Position numbers and translations under genes: made by a program. DNA of 33,372 nucleotides from an uncultured Lachnospiraceae bacterium (GTDB lineage: Bacteria; Bacillota; Clostridia; Lachnospirales; Lachnospiraceae): NCBI GenBank assembly GCA_910578845.1, contig CAJTSL010000042.1:1-33372 (forward strand), read 5' to 3'. The notes beneath the pieces were generated by a model, which worked only from the letters and a program-made list of their open reading frames with translations, had not been told where the DNA came from and ran no database searches. Shown here one piece after another: positions 15,971 through 24,392 of this stretch. Position 1 is the first letter of the stretch; each line of letters begins with the position of its first letter.

Positions 15971-15992
15971 ATATCATTTATAAATATGATAT
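15971..15992. repeat. Inverted repeat, 7-bp arms
   Basis: ATATCAT and ATGATAT separated by eight A/T bases. Confidence 0.6.
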
Positions 15993-16011
15993 ACACCAAT
16001 GAATAACATCT

Positions 16012-16039
16012 AAAATATGTCGTGTACATGACATATTTT
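16012..16039. repeat. Inverted repeat, 10-bp arms
   Basis: AAAATATGTC and GACATATTTT are perfect complements separated by GTGTACAT. The symmetry and length suit either a dimeric regulator site or an RNA hairpin. Confidence 0.75.
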
Positions 16040-16144
16040 CACAGAACAGTAAATAGCAGACTCTCTTCATACCTAATAGCCATGCCTTTCTCTCAGCTTG
16101 CGAACTTTGGAGCCAAGACACTATCAGCGCCGTCACAAATTCGC

Positions 16145-16169
16145 AGTTGAAAAATCTTTGATTTTTCAA
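16145..16169 (+). repeat. Perfect 11-bp hairpin 28 bases before the XRE start codon
   Basis: GTTGAAAAATC and GATTTTTCAAC are perfect complements around a TTT loop. No T tract follows, so it does not look like a terminator. Its position in the leader suggests a control element for the XRE gene. Confidence 0.75.
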
Positions 16170-16197
16170 CCTAGTCATACAGAAATGGAGAATCTAG

Positions 16198-16512
16198 ATG
16201 GAACAATTTGTTAGAGACAGAATCACCCAACTGCGCTTGGCAAAGGGCATATCAGAATACCAGATGAGCTATGACTTAGGCCATAGCCGTGGATATGTAT
16301 ATAATATTTCCTCCGGGAAATCGCTGCCTTCCATGTCGGAGTTTTTTTCGATCTGTGATTATTTTGGGATAACGCCCAGCGAATTTTTCGATACCAAATC
16401 CCGCAATCCGGTTTTGATGGCCAAAGCCATAGAGGAGCTGAAATCGTTAAACGACAGCGATATGCTATTGGCGCTCACATTGCTCAACCGCCTAAACCAG
16501 GAATCGCCTTAA
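16198..16512 (+). CDS. Small XRE-family helix-turn-helix protein
   Basis: A 104-residue protein. The HTH covers ~7-62: RITQLRLAKGISEYQMSYDLGHSRGYVYNISSGKSLPSMSEFFSIC, followed by the usual YFGITPSEFF. The C-terminal ~35 residues form a helix-rich tail. GGAGA lies seven bases before the ATG. It is the only plus-strand gene between 1641 and 26564, stands alone, and converges with the minus-strand gene after it (12-base gap). No target can be named; the palindromes in its leader are possible sites. Confidence 0.85.
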   Translation: MEQFVRDRITQLRLAKGISEYQMSYDLGHSRGYVYNISSGKSLPSMSEFFSICDYFGITPSEFFDTKSRNPVLMAKAIEELKSLNDSDMLLALTLLNRLNQESP

Positions 16513-16524
16513 CATGCCTCTGCT

Positions 16525-17430
16525 CTATAACCGTTCCAGAAGTTCATGCCCTAGCGCCATCTCCCCGGTGTGGTAACGTCTTCTTGGCAAAACTTTCGCC
16601 AGGAACGCAAGCTGTTCGGACAATTCCTGAAGCGCTGTCTCTCCCCAGAAACGGGTGACAGCCTCCTGCCCTACCTGCCAGGAGTTTGAAACAGTAACTA
16701 GCAGCACGTCCAAAGATACCGCACGGTTCTTTTGGTCAAAAACAAATTGCCCGTCTTTTTGCAAATAGCCTTCTATAATAATTTGATATTCTCCCGGAGC
16801 CTCCATCCGTCCGTTCACCGGATTCGTTGGATAAACTACAATCCCCGTCTTCCACTCCGCGCCAAACTTTTTATGCAGCAGCGCCCATTCCCTGACAAGT
16901 TCTTTGACCTGTTCATAGACTGCGTTTACTTTCTCTACCGCTTCTTCTTGTGAAATCCGTTCCGCCGCGACAATGCTCTGTAAATAGCTATCCGATTTCT
17001 TTGAACATTCTACTTTGATTTGGTTGTCAAGCAGATATTGTATGAAATACATACTGTCCTTCATATGATATTCAAGTTTACATAACTTTTTACCGTTTTT
17101 ATCATAAAGTTTGATATACTCTTTGCTCCCATCTTTTTCCAGTGCTGTCTTACAGTAACCAATATCTTCTAACTGAAAGCAACGCTTCTTCCCAAACCAA
17201 TTCGTATAACTAAGCATTTCATCTTCTACCGCCATTTTCCGGTTCCGGGCATCCATGCACATACAGACGCCAGCAGCTATCATGATGAAGACGAACAGAT
17301 ACGTACATGCCATAATGCCGGGCGAACCATCTGGATTCCATAACACAACCGCCAGAAACAAGCCTGTCAGGATCGTCCCGATTCCGACAACCCGGGGCAG
17401 CGCCCCTTGTTTTACCTCAAAATTGACCAT
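16525..17430 (-). CDS. Membrane protein with PH-like cytoplasmic domain, function unknown
   Basis: A 301-residue protein. Two membrane helices (about 13-31 and 38-58) are followed by a segment that looks like a PH-like membrane domain: residues 66-130 read as alternating strands (MAVEDEMLSYTNWFGKKRCFQLEDIGYCK, EYIKLYDKNGKKLCKLEYHM). Residues ~150-301 are a separate alpha/beta part without a motif I recognise. Its stop is 12 bases from the stop of the convergent XRE gene. It follows the protease gene after 36 bases and is likely co-transcribed with it. Function unknown. Confidence 0.7.
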   Translation of the reverse strand: MVNFEVKQGALPRVVGIGTILTGLFLAVVLWNPDGSPGIMACTYLFVFIMIAAGVCMCMDARNRKMAVEDEMLSYTNWFGKKRCFQLEDIGYCKTALEKDGSKEYIKLYDKNGKKLCKLEYHMKDSMYFIQYLLDNQIKVECSKKSDSYLQSIVAAERISQEEAVEKVNAVYEQVKELVREWALLHKKFGAEWKTGIVVYPTNPVNGRMEAPGEYQIIIEGYLQKDGQFVFDQKNRAVSLDVLLVTVSNSWQVGQEAVTRFWGETALQELSEQLAFLAKVLPRRRYHTGEMALGHELLERL

Positions 17431-17466
17431 AACTTCCGCTCTGCCTTTCTTTCACAAAATATTTCT

Positions 17467-18267
17467 TTATCGTAACCGCACCTGTTCATATGCCTCCATG
17501 ACAAGCGGCAATGGTACGCTCGCTGTTTCACCGCCCTCGGTCGCGCCGGAGAATATGCCAATCAGATTTCCCCGTGCATCAAAGGTCCCGCCTCCCGACA
17601 TGCCTTCCCTGGCATATCCATAGCCATAGATCATATATCCTTCAAATTCCTCAATATAACGCCACATGTCCCCAATACTGCCCTGGTAGTAATTTGCTTC
17701 CGATTCCGCGGAAACGGCAGCATCGGCTCCCACACAGAAAATCATGTCTCCGGTCTTTAATTCCTGGTATGCCTCCAAGTCTTTGTGCACATATCGTATT
17801 CTTTCCAGCTCCAGATAGTCTGATTCCTGATTCTCCACAGCCAGGAAGCCAACATCATATTGTGGGGAGATGCCTACTATTGTTGCTTTTGCCTCGTATC
17901 CTTTTGCGAAGCGCACATAGCTTTCCCTATCCTCCCAATAAGCAAGGACATGTTTGTTCGTGGCTATCACAACCTGCTCCGGCGTCATTTCCCAGACAAC
18001 GCCGCTTCCGTACGCGCCATCCATGATAATCTGTACGATGCCATCCTGAACATTCCCATATGCCTTATCACAATCATCCGTCCTTAACACTGTACACTCC
18101 AAGAAGCCAAGCGCCAGCATCCCTTCGAAAAGATCCCGCTCCGTCACCGTCTGGATTAAATGTGGGAATTCCATCCCTACTGCCCGTACTGGCGCGCGCG
18201 CACCGGAAATCAGCGCCACTGCTACCACCATCCCTATTCCTGTCAATCCACCATGCCTCATGACCAA
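17467..18267 (-). CDS. Membrane-anchored trypsin-like serine protease (S1C/HtrA-like)
   Basis: A 266-residue protein. Residues ~8-30 form a signal anchor. The chymotrypsin-fold triad is visible: H106 in IATNKHVLA, D138 in PQYDVGFLAV and S224 in EGMSGGGTF. The Ser motif is GMSGGG rather than GNSGGP. There is no PDZ domain after the catalytic domain. The first codon is TTG at 18265-18267, nine bases after AAAAGGAGG; an ATG two codons later is possible but further from that site. The domain would face the outside of the cell. It probably forms an operon with the PH-like membrane protein; the substrate is unknown. Confidence 0.85.
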   Translation of the reverse strand: MVMRHGGLTGIGMVVAVALISGARAPVRAVGMEFPHLIQTVTERDLFEGMLALGFLECTVLRTDDCDKAYGNVQDGIVQIIMDGAYGSGVVWEMTPEQVVIATNKHVLAYWEDRESYVRFAKGYEAKATIVGISPQYDVGFLAVENQESDYLELERIRYVHKDLEAYQELKTGDMIFCVGADAAVSAESEANYYQGSIGDMWRYIEEFEGYMIYGYGYAREGMSGGGTFDARGNLIGIFSGATEGGETASVPLPLVMEAYEQVRLR

Positions 18268-18400
18268 ACCTACGGAGCCTCCTTTTATTCATCTTACTAC
18301 GCTTCCCGCCGCCATATTGTTATCCACTCTACTACTTGTCCGATAGCTCAAAGTCATACAAAACCATCGTAAAAGCACCCAAAAGCAAGTAATTTCTATG

Positions 18401-18449
18401 AAAAAGGTGTAAATCCCATTGTAAGAACGAGGGTTTTACACCTTTTTTT
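18401..18449 (-). terminator. Terminator after rnpB
   Basis: AAAAAGGTGTAAA (18401-18413) pairs with TTTACACCTTTTT (within 18434-18449). On the minus strand the stem ends in a T run. It lies just after the 3' end of the RNase P RNA. Confidence 0.8.
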
Positions 18450-18454
18450 CACAA

Positions 18455-18801
18455 AATAGCAAGCAGAACGATAAGCCGGGTTCTGTCGTGAATAATCATC
18501 TATCTGGTATTGCCGTCGCCGGCAATCTCAAGCGACCCACCTGAAAGCAGGCCGGGCAAGCCTATTGCTTCCATTTGGTCTTGCTTCGGATGGGGTTTAC
18601 ACAGCCTTCTTTGTTACCAAAGAAGCGGTAGTCTCTTACACTGCCATTCCGCCCTTACCGCATATCATGCGGCGGTATCATTTCTGTTGCACTATCCTTG
18701 GAGTCGCCTCCACCGGACGTTATCCGGCATCCTGCCCTGTGAAGCCCGGACTTTCCTCACCTGCCTTAGCAGGCGCGATTATTTATTCTACTTGCTATCT
18801 G
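18455..18801 (-). ncRNA. rnpB: RNase P RNA, type A
   Basis: The catalytic RNA that cuts the 5' leader from pre-tRNA. On the minus strand the universal segments are present in order: GAGGAAAGTCCGGGC near the 5' part, GGTGGAGGCGACTCC, ATAGTGCAACAGAAA, TACCGC followed by the GTAAGGGCGGAATGGCAGTG type segment, and ACAGAACCCGGCTTAT near the 3' end. Helix P1 can be drawn between ATAGCAAGTAGAATAA at the 5' end and TTATCGTTCTGCTTGCTAT at the 3' end, which sets the ends. Length is about 347 nt. It lies after the nucleoside kinase gene and before a strong terminator. Confidence 0.93.
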
Positions 18802-18889
18802 TATGTTTTTTTATGGCCCTATGATGGCGATTTCTCTAATCTAACCTCTCGGCCCCAGAATATAGCTTCCCCTTAAGCAGGGATGCTCC

Positions 18890-20545
18890 CTATCCTAAGA
18901 AACAGCTTCCCCCAACAAATTCCCTACAGAGGGAATTCTTCGGTAAATTCTCGCTGTCAACGCCTAAAAAGTATTCTAAGAATTTCAGCAAACGTTTCGC
19001 TTCATGGTACTCCGGCTCTCCTTTTTGGATGCTGAATAGCAATGGCTCCGCATACTGTTTCAATACGGCAAGCTCATAAATCAGCGCAGAATTGAACATT
19101 GCGTCCGCTTGTTCCTGGAATGGGAAAATATATTTCTCTTCTCCTCTCCTGACCGAAGACCACATCTCAATAGTCTTCTTCGCGCTTGCCCCTCTTGTCC
19201 TGGCATCTCTTACCATCCGGCGGATCAGTCTGCCATCCGTAGTCGGGATCCGGTTATGCTCATCTACATTCAAACAGGTCAGCGCGCTGATGTATATTTT
19301 ATACTTACTCTCTACCGGAAGGGAATAAGACGTTTTCTCATTCAATCCATGAATGCCTTCAATGACAAGTATATCATCCTCTCCAAGCATTGTCACCTTG
19401 CCATTGTATTCCCTTCTTCCAGTCTTGAAATTGAAAGTCGGGAGCTCTACGCTCTTACCGGCAAGTAAATCTGTCATATCCTTGTTAAACTGCTCCACAT
19501 CTATCGCTTCTATACATTCAAAATCAGGATTTCCATTCTCATCCCTCGGCGTGCTGTCATGGTTAACATAATAGTTATCCAATCCAATCGTATGAGGGCG
19601 CATGCCGTATGTCCGGAGCTGTATCGATAAACGATGGGAAAAAGTCGTCTTGCCAGACGAAGATGGCCCTGCGATCATCACAAATTTAACGCCTTCCCTG
19701 CGCGCAATGTCTCTGGCGATCTCTCCAATCCGCCGCTCCTGTAGCGCTTCCTGTACCAGGATCATATCCGCGATATGCCCTTCGCAGATTTGGTCGTTTA
19801 AATCACCGACTGTATCAATCCCGATCTGTTCTCCCCACTGGCTCGCTTGTAATAAAGTCTGGAATAATTTTTTCCTCGGCTCAAATTCCGGCAATTCTTC
19901 CGACGCGCTTTGTTCCGGCAATAGTAAAATAATGCCATCTTCATATTGCAGCAGATCGAAAGCCTTAATATATCCTGTGCTTGGAAGCATATATCCATAA
20001 TAATAATCGTAATAATCTCCCAGGCAATACACATTAATCGTGGAGCTTCTCCGGTAGCGGAACAGCTTCACTTTATCCGCCATCCCGTACTTCTCAAATA
20101 AAGCGACGGCTTCTGCGGCAGGATAAGCTTTCTTCGTAACAGGCAAATCTGCTTCTACCAGCTCTGACATTCTTTCTTTTACTCTGGCAATTTGCTTATC
20201 GTCGAGCGAAGCATTGCCACGGAAGCGGCAATAGTAACCTGCCCCTATGGCAAATTCCACTTTTGTCGCGGCAGCAGCCTCATAGCCGGCCACATCCTTA
20301 ATTGCTTTCATAAGGAGCATGATCGCCGAGCGCACATAAGTCTTATGCCCGATCGGATCCCCATAAGTGGCGAATTCTAATTCACAGTCTCTATCGACCC
20401 TTTTCATCAGCTCACGGATCTTACCGTCGATAATGACAAGCGCAATCGGCTCTTTATACAGATGCTGATACTCTTTGGCTATAATCTCGTACTTTATGCC
20501 CTCTTCATATAGCTTTACTTTTCCGTCAATCTTAATGTTTACCAT
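18890..20545 (-). CDS. Uridine kinase-like nucleoside kinase with threonyl-tRNA synthetase-like N-terminus
   Basis: A 551-residue protein. Residues 1-60 look like a TGS-type module. The middle part resembles the second additional domain of threonyl-tRNA synthetases. The C-terminal ~270 residues are a P-loop kinase of the uridine kinase/phosphoribulokinase type: Walker A GPSSSGKTT, then LDNYYVNHDSTPRDENGNPDFE, FNFKTGRRE and the DDILVIEGIHGLN strand. It would phosphorylate uridine/cytidine or a related nucleoside. The start at 20545 has GGGGG six bases upstream; another ATG at 20551 overlaps the trmK stop as ATGA. It ends the dgt-dnaG-rpoD-trmK series. Confidence 0.87.
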   Translation of the reverse strand: MVNIKIDGKVKLYEEGIKYEIIAKEYQHLYKEPIALVIIDGKIRELMKRVDRDCELEFATYGDPIGHKTYVRSAIMLLMKAIKDVAGYEAAAATKVEFAIGAGYYCRFRGNASLDDKQIARVKERMSELVEADLPVTKKAYPAAEAVALFEKYGMADKVKLFRYRRSSTINVYCLGDYYDYYYGYMLPSTGYIKAFDLLQYEDGIILLLPEQSASEELPEFEPRKKLFQTLLQASQWGEQIGIDTVGDLNDQICEGHIADMILVQEALQERRIGEIARDIARREGVKFVMIAGPSSSGKTTFSHRLSIQLRTYGMRPHTIGLDNYYVNHDSTPRDENGNPDFECIEAIDVEQFNKDMTDLLAGKSVELPTFNFKTGRREYNGKVTMLGEDDILVIEGIHGLNEKTSYSLPVESKYKIYISALTCLNVDEHNRIPTTDGRLIRRMVRDARTRGASAKKTIEMWSSVRRGEEKYIFPFQEQADAMFNSALIYELAVLKQYAEPLLFSIQKGEPEYHEAKRLLKFLEYFLGVDSENLPKNSLCREFVGGSCFLG

Positions 20546-20547
20546 AT

Positions 20548-21372
20548 TCATCCCCCACTTTCGTCCCATGTAACCGCTAGGATCTCAGCCATGACCCGCT
20601 TACAATCCTCTAACTGCGCCTTTACTTCCTCATACCGTACCCGTTGCTTTGACCCAGCCAGTCCCTGTGCCTGCAACTGCTCTAGCACAGCATCAGCAAT
20701 GCCGATCTCCCGCTCCAAATACCGGCGCAGGACAGGATGCTTCTTTCTCAGCAACAAAGGGCCGTACCTGTCTTCCATCCGGGATATCCACGCCGCGTCA
20801 AAACTCTCCCTCAGTGTCATAGTTTCATTCTGAATGCCTGTCATGCCTACTGTTCCCCTATCGGCAGCAGAAGGATCTTTCCCCTCACGCTTGACGGCCT
20901 TCATCATCGGATAAAATTTCCCGTCTTCCTCTATTATATTCTCCTCTATAAGCTGATAACCTTGTCTGCGCAAAAAGGCACGGAACATTGGGATATCTGA
21001 CTGCGGCTGTAAAACCAGTTCTTTAAAAGAATCTGTCTTCTCTCTATCCTCTTCTAAGATGCGCTTCATCAGCTTACCGCCCATGCCGGCACAAATCAGT
21101 GTATCCGCCTCTCCCGGCTGATAGGCATGCAAACCGTCTGAAAGCCTCGTTTCTATGTATCCGTCCAATCCGCAAGCCGCAACGTGTTCTTTCGCCTGCC
21201 GCAACGGCCCTTTCCTCGCATCCATGGCAAGCGCCCTTGGCGATATCCCCTGCTGCACGAGATAGATTGGCACAAAACCATGGTCGCATCCTACGTCACA
21301 TATGTTATATCCCGGCGACACAAAAGATGCAACGCCATTTAATCTATCTGAAAGGACTATTCTCTCCCTCAT
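20548..21372 (-). CDS. trmK: tRNA (adenine-22-N1)-methyltransferase
   Basis: A 274-residue SAM-dependent methyltransferase of the TrmK/YqfN family, which makes m1A at position 22 of tRNA. Motif I is CDVGCDHGFVPIYLV, a second SAM-contact segment is ALAMDARKGPLRQA, and the catalytic-loop region has DTLICAGMGGKLMKRIL, followed by LVLQPQSD. The C-terminal ~100 residues are a helical coiled-coil arm typical of the family. Its ATG shares one base with the rpoD stop (TAATG), so translation is coupled. The usual Nif3-type partner (YqfO) is not next to it; a nucleoside kinase stands there instead. Confidence 0.93.
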   Translation of the reverse strand: MRERIVLSDRLNGVASFVSPGYNICDVGCDHGFVPIYLVQQGISPRALAMDARKGPLRQAKEHVAACGLDGYIETRLSDGLHAYQPGEADTLICAGMGGKLMKRILEEDREKTDSFKELVLQPQSDIPMFRAFLRRQGYQLIEENIIEEDGKFYPMMKAVKREGKDPSAADRGTVGMTGIQNETMTLRESFDAAWISRMEDRYGPLLLRKKHPVLRRYLEREIGIADAVLEQLQAQGLAGSKQRVRYEEVKAQLEDCKRVMAEILAVTWDESGG

Positions 21373-22484
21373 TAATCCAGATAATCCTTTAACTTACGGC
21401 TTCTGCTCGGATGGCGCAGTTTCCTGAGCGCTTTTGCCTCGATCTGACGGATACGTTCACGTGTGACGTTAAACTCCCTGCCTACTTCTTCTAATGTCCT
21501 GGCACGCCCATCATCTAAGCCAAAGCGCAGCCGTAATACTTTCTGCTCTCTCTCTGTCAAAGTGCCAAGCACTTCTACCAATTGTTCTTTCAACAAGGTA
21601 AATGCTGCTGCATCCGCCGGGACCGGCACATTATCATCTTGGATGAAATCACCCAAATGGCTGTCTTCCTCTTCGCCAATCGGCGTCTCTAAAGAAACCG
21701 GCTCTTGTGAAATCTTCAAAATCTCTCTGACTCTTTCTACCGGCATGTTCATTTCTTCTGCTATTTCTTCCGGTGTAGGTTCTCTCCCAAGTTCCTGCAA
21801 TAACTGTCTGCTGACACGGATCAGTTTATTAATCGTCTCTACCATATGCACCGGGATACGGATCGTTCTTGCCTGATCGGCAATCGCCCTTGTAATCGCC
21901 TGGCGGATCCACCATGTCGCATAGGTCGAGAATTTATAGCCCTTCCGGTAGTCAAATTTTTCTACAGCCTTAATAAGACCCAGGTTCCCTTCCTGAATCA
22001 AATCTAAGAACAGCATGCCACGTCCCACATATCTTTTGGCAATGCTTACGACTAAACGCAAATTGGCTTCCGCAAGACGTTTCTTCGACTCTTCGTCTCC
22101 CATTTCCATCTTCTTAGCAAGCTCAATCTCTTCCTCTGCACTTAAAAGAGGCACTTTACCGATTTCTTTGAGGTACATCCTGACCGGGTCTTCAATGCTG
22201 ACACCGTCCGGTACGGACAAGTCAATGTTCTCCACATCAACATCATCCTCTTCTGTCAGGATGATTTCCTCGTCTCCCACATCGTCCACATCGGTAATGC
22301 GCAAAACATCCACATTGTTCTGTTCTAATGTTTCCAGAATTCTGTCAAATTGTTCCTCTTCCAAAGTCATATCATGGAAAAAGTCACTGATTTCCTGATA
22401 TTCCAGAACATTCTTTTTCTTCTTAGCAATATTCAAGAGTTCTTTTAACCGCTCTTCAAACTTTGCCTGTACATTTTCTTCCAT
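21372..22484 (-). CDS. rpoD: Primary sigma factor RpoD (SigA)
   Basis: A 370-residue primary sigma factor. Region 1.1 is at the N-terminus; region 1.2 has DPVRMYLKEIGKVPLLS; region 2 contains KRYVGRGMLFLDLIQEGNLGLIKAVEKFD and the -10 recognition stretch KFSTYATWWIRQAITRAI; region 3 follows (IRIPVHMVE); region 4 contains LTEREQKVLRLRFGLDDG and the -35 recognition HTH LEEVGREFNVTRERIRQIE. The frame is open to 22520, but the ATG at 22484 gives the usual MEEN start. It is placed after dnaG, the conserved Firmicutes macromolecular-synthesis order. Confidence 0.96.
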   Translation of the reverse strand: MEENVQAKFEERLKELLNIAKKKKNVLEYQEISDFFHDMTLEEEQFDRILETLEQNNVDVLRITDVDDVGDEEIILTEEDDVDVENIDLSVPDGVSIEDPVRMYLKEIGKVPLLSAEEEIELAKKMEMGDEESKKRLAEANLRLVVSIAKRYVGRGMLFLDLIQEGNLGLIKAVEKFDYRKGYKFSTYATWWIRQAITRAIADQARTIRIPVHMVETINKLIRVSRQLLQELGREPTPEEIAEEMNMPVERVREILKISQEPVSLETPIGEEEDSHLGDFIQDDNVPVPADAAAFTLLKEQLVEVLGTLTEREQKVLRLRFGLDDGRARTLEEVGREFNVTRERIRQIEAKALRKLRHPSRSRKLKDYLD

Positions 22485-22534
22485 TCTTCGCCCATCCTTC
22501 CTTATATCCGGGTTAAACAATTTTATTTTTTCCT

Positions 22535-24304
22535 CTAATGCAGGGAAATATGCGTTTTTCTAAGTTCTTCCAGCGCTTTTTTGGCATCTATGAGCTGCTT
22601 GATCGTCATGCCCTCTCCTCCGGCGCCGGAATAGTATGCGACACTGTTGCTCTTGACTTGGCATACAATGTCATGCAAAGCCTTTTCTCTGTCTGTCTCA
22701 GTAGGCTCTCTCTCTAGTTTGGTGTTAAATAGCGATGCGACTTCCCGCTGCTCCTCCTCGTCCTGGAACATACTGATGACCGAGGCGGGATGAAAGACGC
22801 CCTGATCCAAATCCTCGAAAAGCTTACGCGCCACTTGCCTGTATAGTGTCTCTGTAAAGTCTTCCACTTGGATATACTTTTTAATCTTTTGGTATAATTC
22901 CGGCTCTTCGGTTATCCATGTCAGCAATAACCTCTGGTTTCGCTTTACATTTTCCTGCGGTGTATTCTTAACGGCTACCGTCGGTTTTGGCCTCTCCACC
23001 GGCTTGACAAATCCTGTCTGTGCCGCATAAGAGACTACCAGTTTCCGCAAGTTATCATAGCCGATATGGTATTTCTCCGCTACAGATTGTATATAGTTCT
23101 CCCGTTCTACCTCTTCTTCAAAATTACATAGCTTCTTTGCAATCTCCCTATAAAACCTCGTCTTGGCATCCGGGTCGCGCATATCGTAATCCCGTTCCAA
23201 AATCCGTAATTCAAAGAAAAAACTATTCTCCGCCTGATCGATCCGCTCCTGGAATGCCGGCGCGCCAAATGTTTTCATAAACTCATCCGGGTCCTTCGCC
23301 GGCTCCATGTTAATGACCCTGCCCCTAAGCCCGCTTTCCCGCAGAATCCCTATTGCCCTAAGAGCCGCATTTACACCTGCTCCATCACTATCATATGCGA
23401 GCAGCACCTCATTCGTATACCGCCTAAGCAGCGATGCCTGTCCAATCGTAAAAGCCGTGCCAAGCGAAGCGACTGCCTGCGTATAACCTGCCTGGTGCAT
23501 GGCTATGACATCCATATAACCCTCGCAGAGGATGATATTGTTCTTCCTCGAAGTCCGCGCAAAATTGAGCCCATATAGGTTCCGGCTTTTATCAAAAACC
23601 ATAGATTCCGGCGAATTTAGATATTTTGGCTTTCCATCGCCCATGACCCTTCCGCCAAAACCGATCACTTTATGGTTAATATCCTGGATCGGGAACATTA
23701 CCCGGTTCCAGAATTTATCATGCATGCCATACTTCTCATCAAAGCTCGCAAGACCGGCTTCCTTGACCAGCTCGTCCACATATCCTTTCGAACGCAGATA
23801 GCTCACCAGCTCTTGGTTCGATACGCTGGCGAACCCGAGGCCGAACTTCTTCATCGTCTCTTCGCTCAAACTTCTGCCAGTCAGATACTGATGCCCTGCC
23901 GTCCCTTTCGGAGAGCGCAACAGATAATAAAAATATCTGGCGGCCTCTTTATTGACCTCTAATAGCTTTGCTCTTTTGTTCTCCCGCTTCTTTACTTCTT
24001 CGGAATACTCCATTTCCGGCAAGCCGACTCCTGCCCGCTCCGCCAGTTCCTTAATGGCTTCGGGGAAAGAGCAGTTCTCATATGCCATCAGGAAAGTGAA
24101 CACATTGCCGCCCGCTCCACAGCCAAAACAATAATACATCTGCTTGTCCCGCGATACCGAGAAGGAAGGCGATTTTTCGTTATGAAAAGGGCATAATCCG
24201 AAATAGCTGCTGCCTTTCTTCTGTATACGGACGTATCCGGAAATGACATCTACAATATCGTTTTTCGCCCTTACCTCTTCCACTAATTCATCGGGATAAT
24301 ACAT
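22535..24304 (-). CDS. dnaG: DNA primase
   Basis: A 589-residue bacterial primase. The N-terminal zinc domain has C38, H41, C59 and C62 (CPFH and CFGCG). The TOPRIM catalytic core contains IILCEGYMDVIAMHQAG and the acidic VLLAYDSDGAG. The C-terminal ~150 residues correspond to the DnaB-helicase-binding part (EPELYQKIKKYIQ, then LFEDLDQG). It makes RNA primers for Okazaki fragments. It is followed by rpoD after about 50 bases and preceded by dgt after 88 bases. Confidence 0.96.
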   Translation of the reverse strand: MYYPDELVEEVRAKNDIVDVISGYVRIQKKGSSYFGLCPFHNEKSPSFSVSRDKQMYYCFGCGAGGNVFTFLMAYENCSFPEAIKELAERAGVGLPEMEYSEEVKKRENKRAKLLEVNKEAARYFYYLLRSPKGTAGHQYLTGRSLSEETMKKFGLGFASVSNQELVSYLRSKGYVDELVKEAGLASFDEKYGMHDKFWNRVMFPIQDINHKVIGFGGRVMGDGKPKYLNSPESMVFDKSRNLYGLNFARTSRKNNIILCEGYMDVIAMHQAGYTQAVASLGTAFTIGQASLLRRYTNEVLLAYDSDGAGVNAALRAIGILRESGLRGRVINMEPAKDPDEFMKTFGAPAFQERIDQAENSFFFELRILERDYDMRDPDAKTRFYREIAKKLCNFEEEVERENYIQSVAEKYHIGYDNLRKLVVSYAAQTGFVKPVERPKPTVAVKNTPQENVKRNQRLLLTWITEEPELYQKIKKYIQVEDFTETLYRQVARKLFEDLDQGVFHPASVISMFQDEEEQREVASLFNTKLEREPTETDREKALHDIVCQVKSNSVAYYSGAGGEGMTIKQLIDAKKALEELRKTHISLH

Positions 24305-24392
24305 AATAATCCCCCATTCTTGCTCAACTGCCCATCCCTACAGGCACGCCCGCATATGAAATCAGATCTTTTTCATTCGCCTCGCCCTATCC

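Larger units (their letters stand above)
15825..16197. other. Palindrome-rich leader region between the DUF4956 operon and an XRE gene
   Basis: No convincing gene lies here. The region holds three inverted repeats (15971-15992, 16012-16039, 16145-16169) and a looser pairing of GCGAACTTTG with CAAATTCGC (roughly 16100-16143). A 66-codon frame on the minus strand is probably not real because its start codons have no ribosome binding site and it runs through these palindromes. I recall similar leader sequences next to similar small XRE genes in other Lachnospiraceae, but cannot confirm that here. Confidence 0.5.

Noticed and set aside
15978..16178. 66-codon minus-strand frame before the XRE gene
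   Set aside because: No ribosome binding site and no recognisable domain; it runs through three palindromes. It may be a conserved leader repeat, but not a gene.
18510..18876. Plus-strand frames over the RNase P RNA
   Set aside because: They lie antisense to rnpB, whose conserved core is unmistakable.
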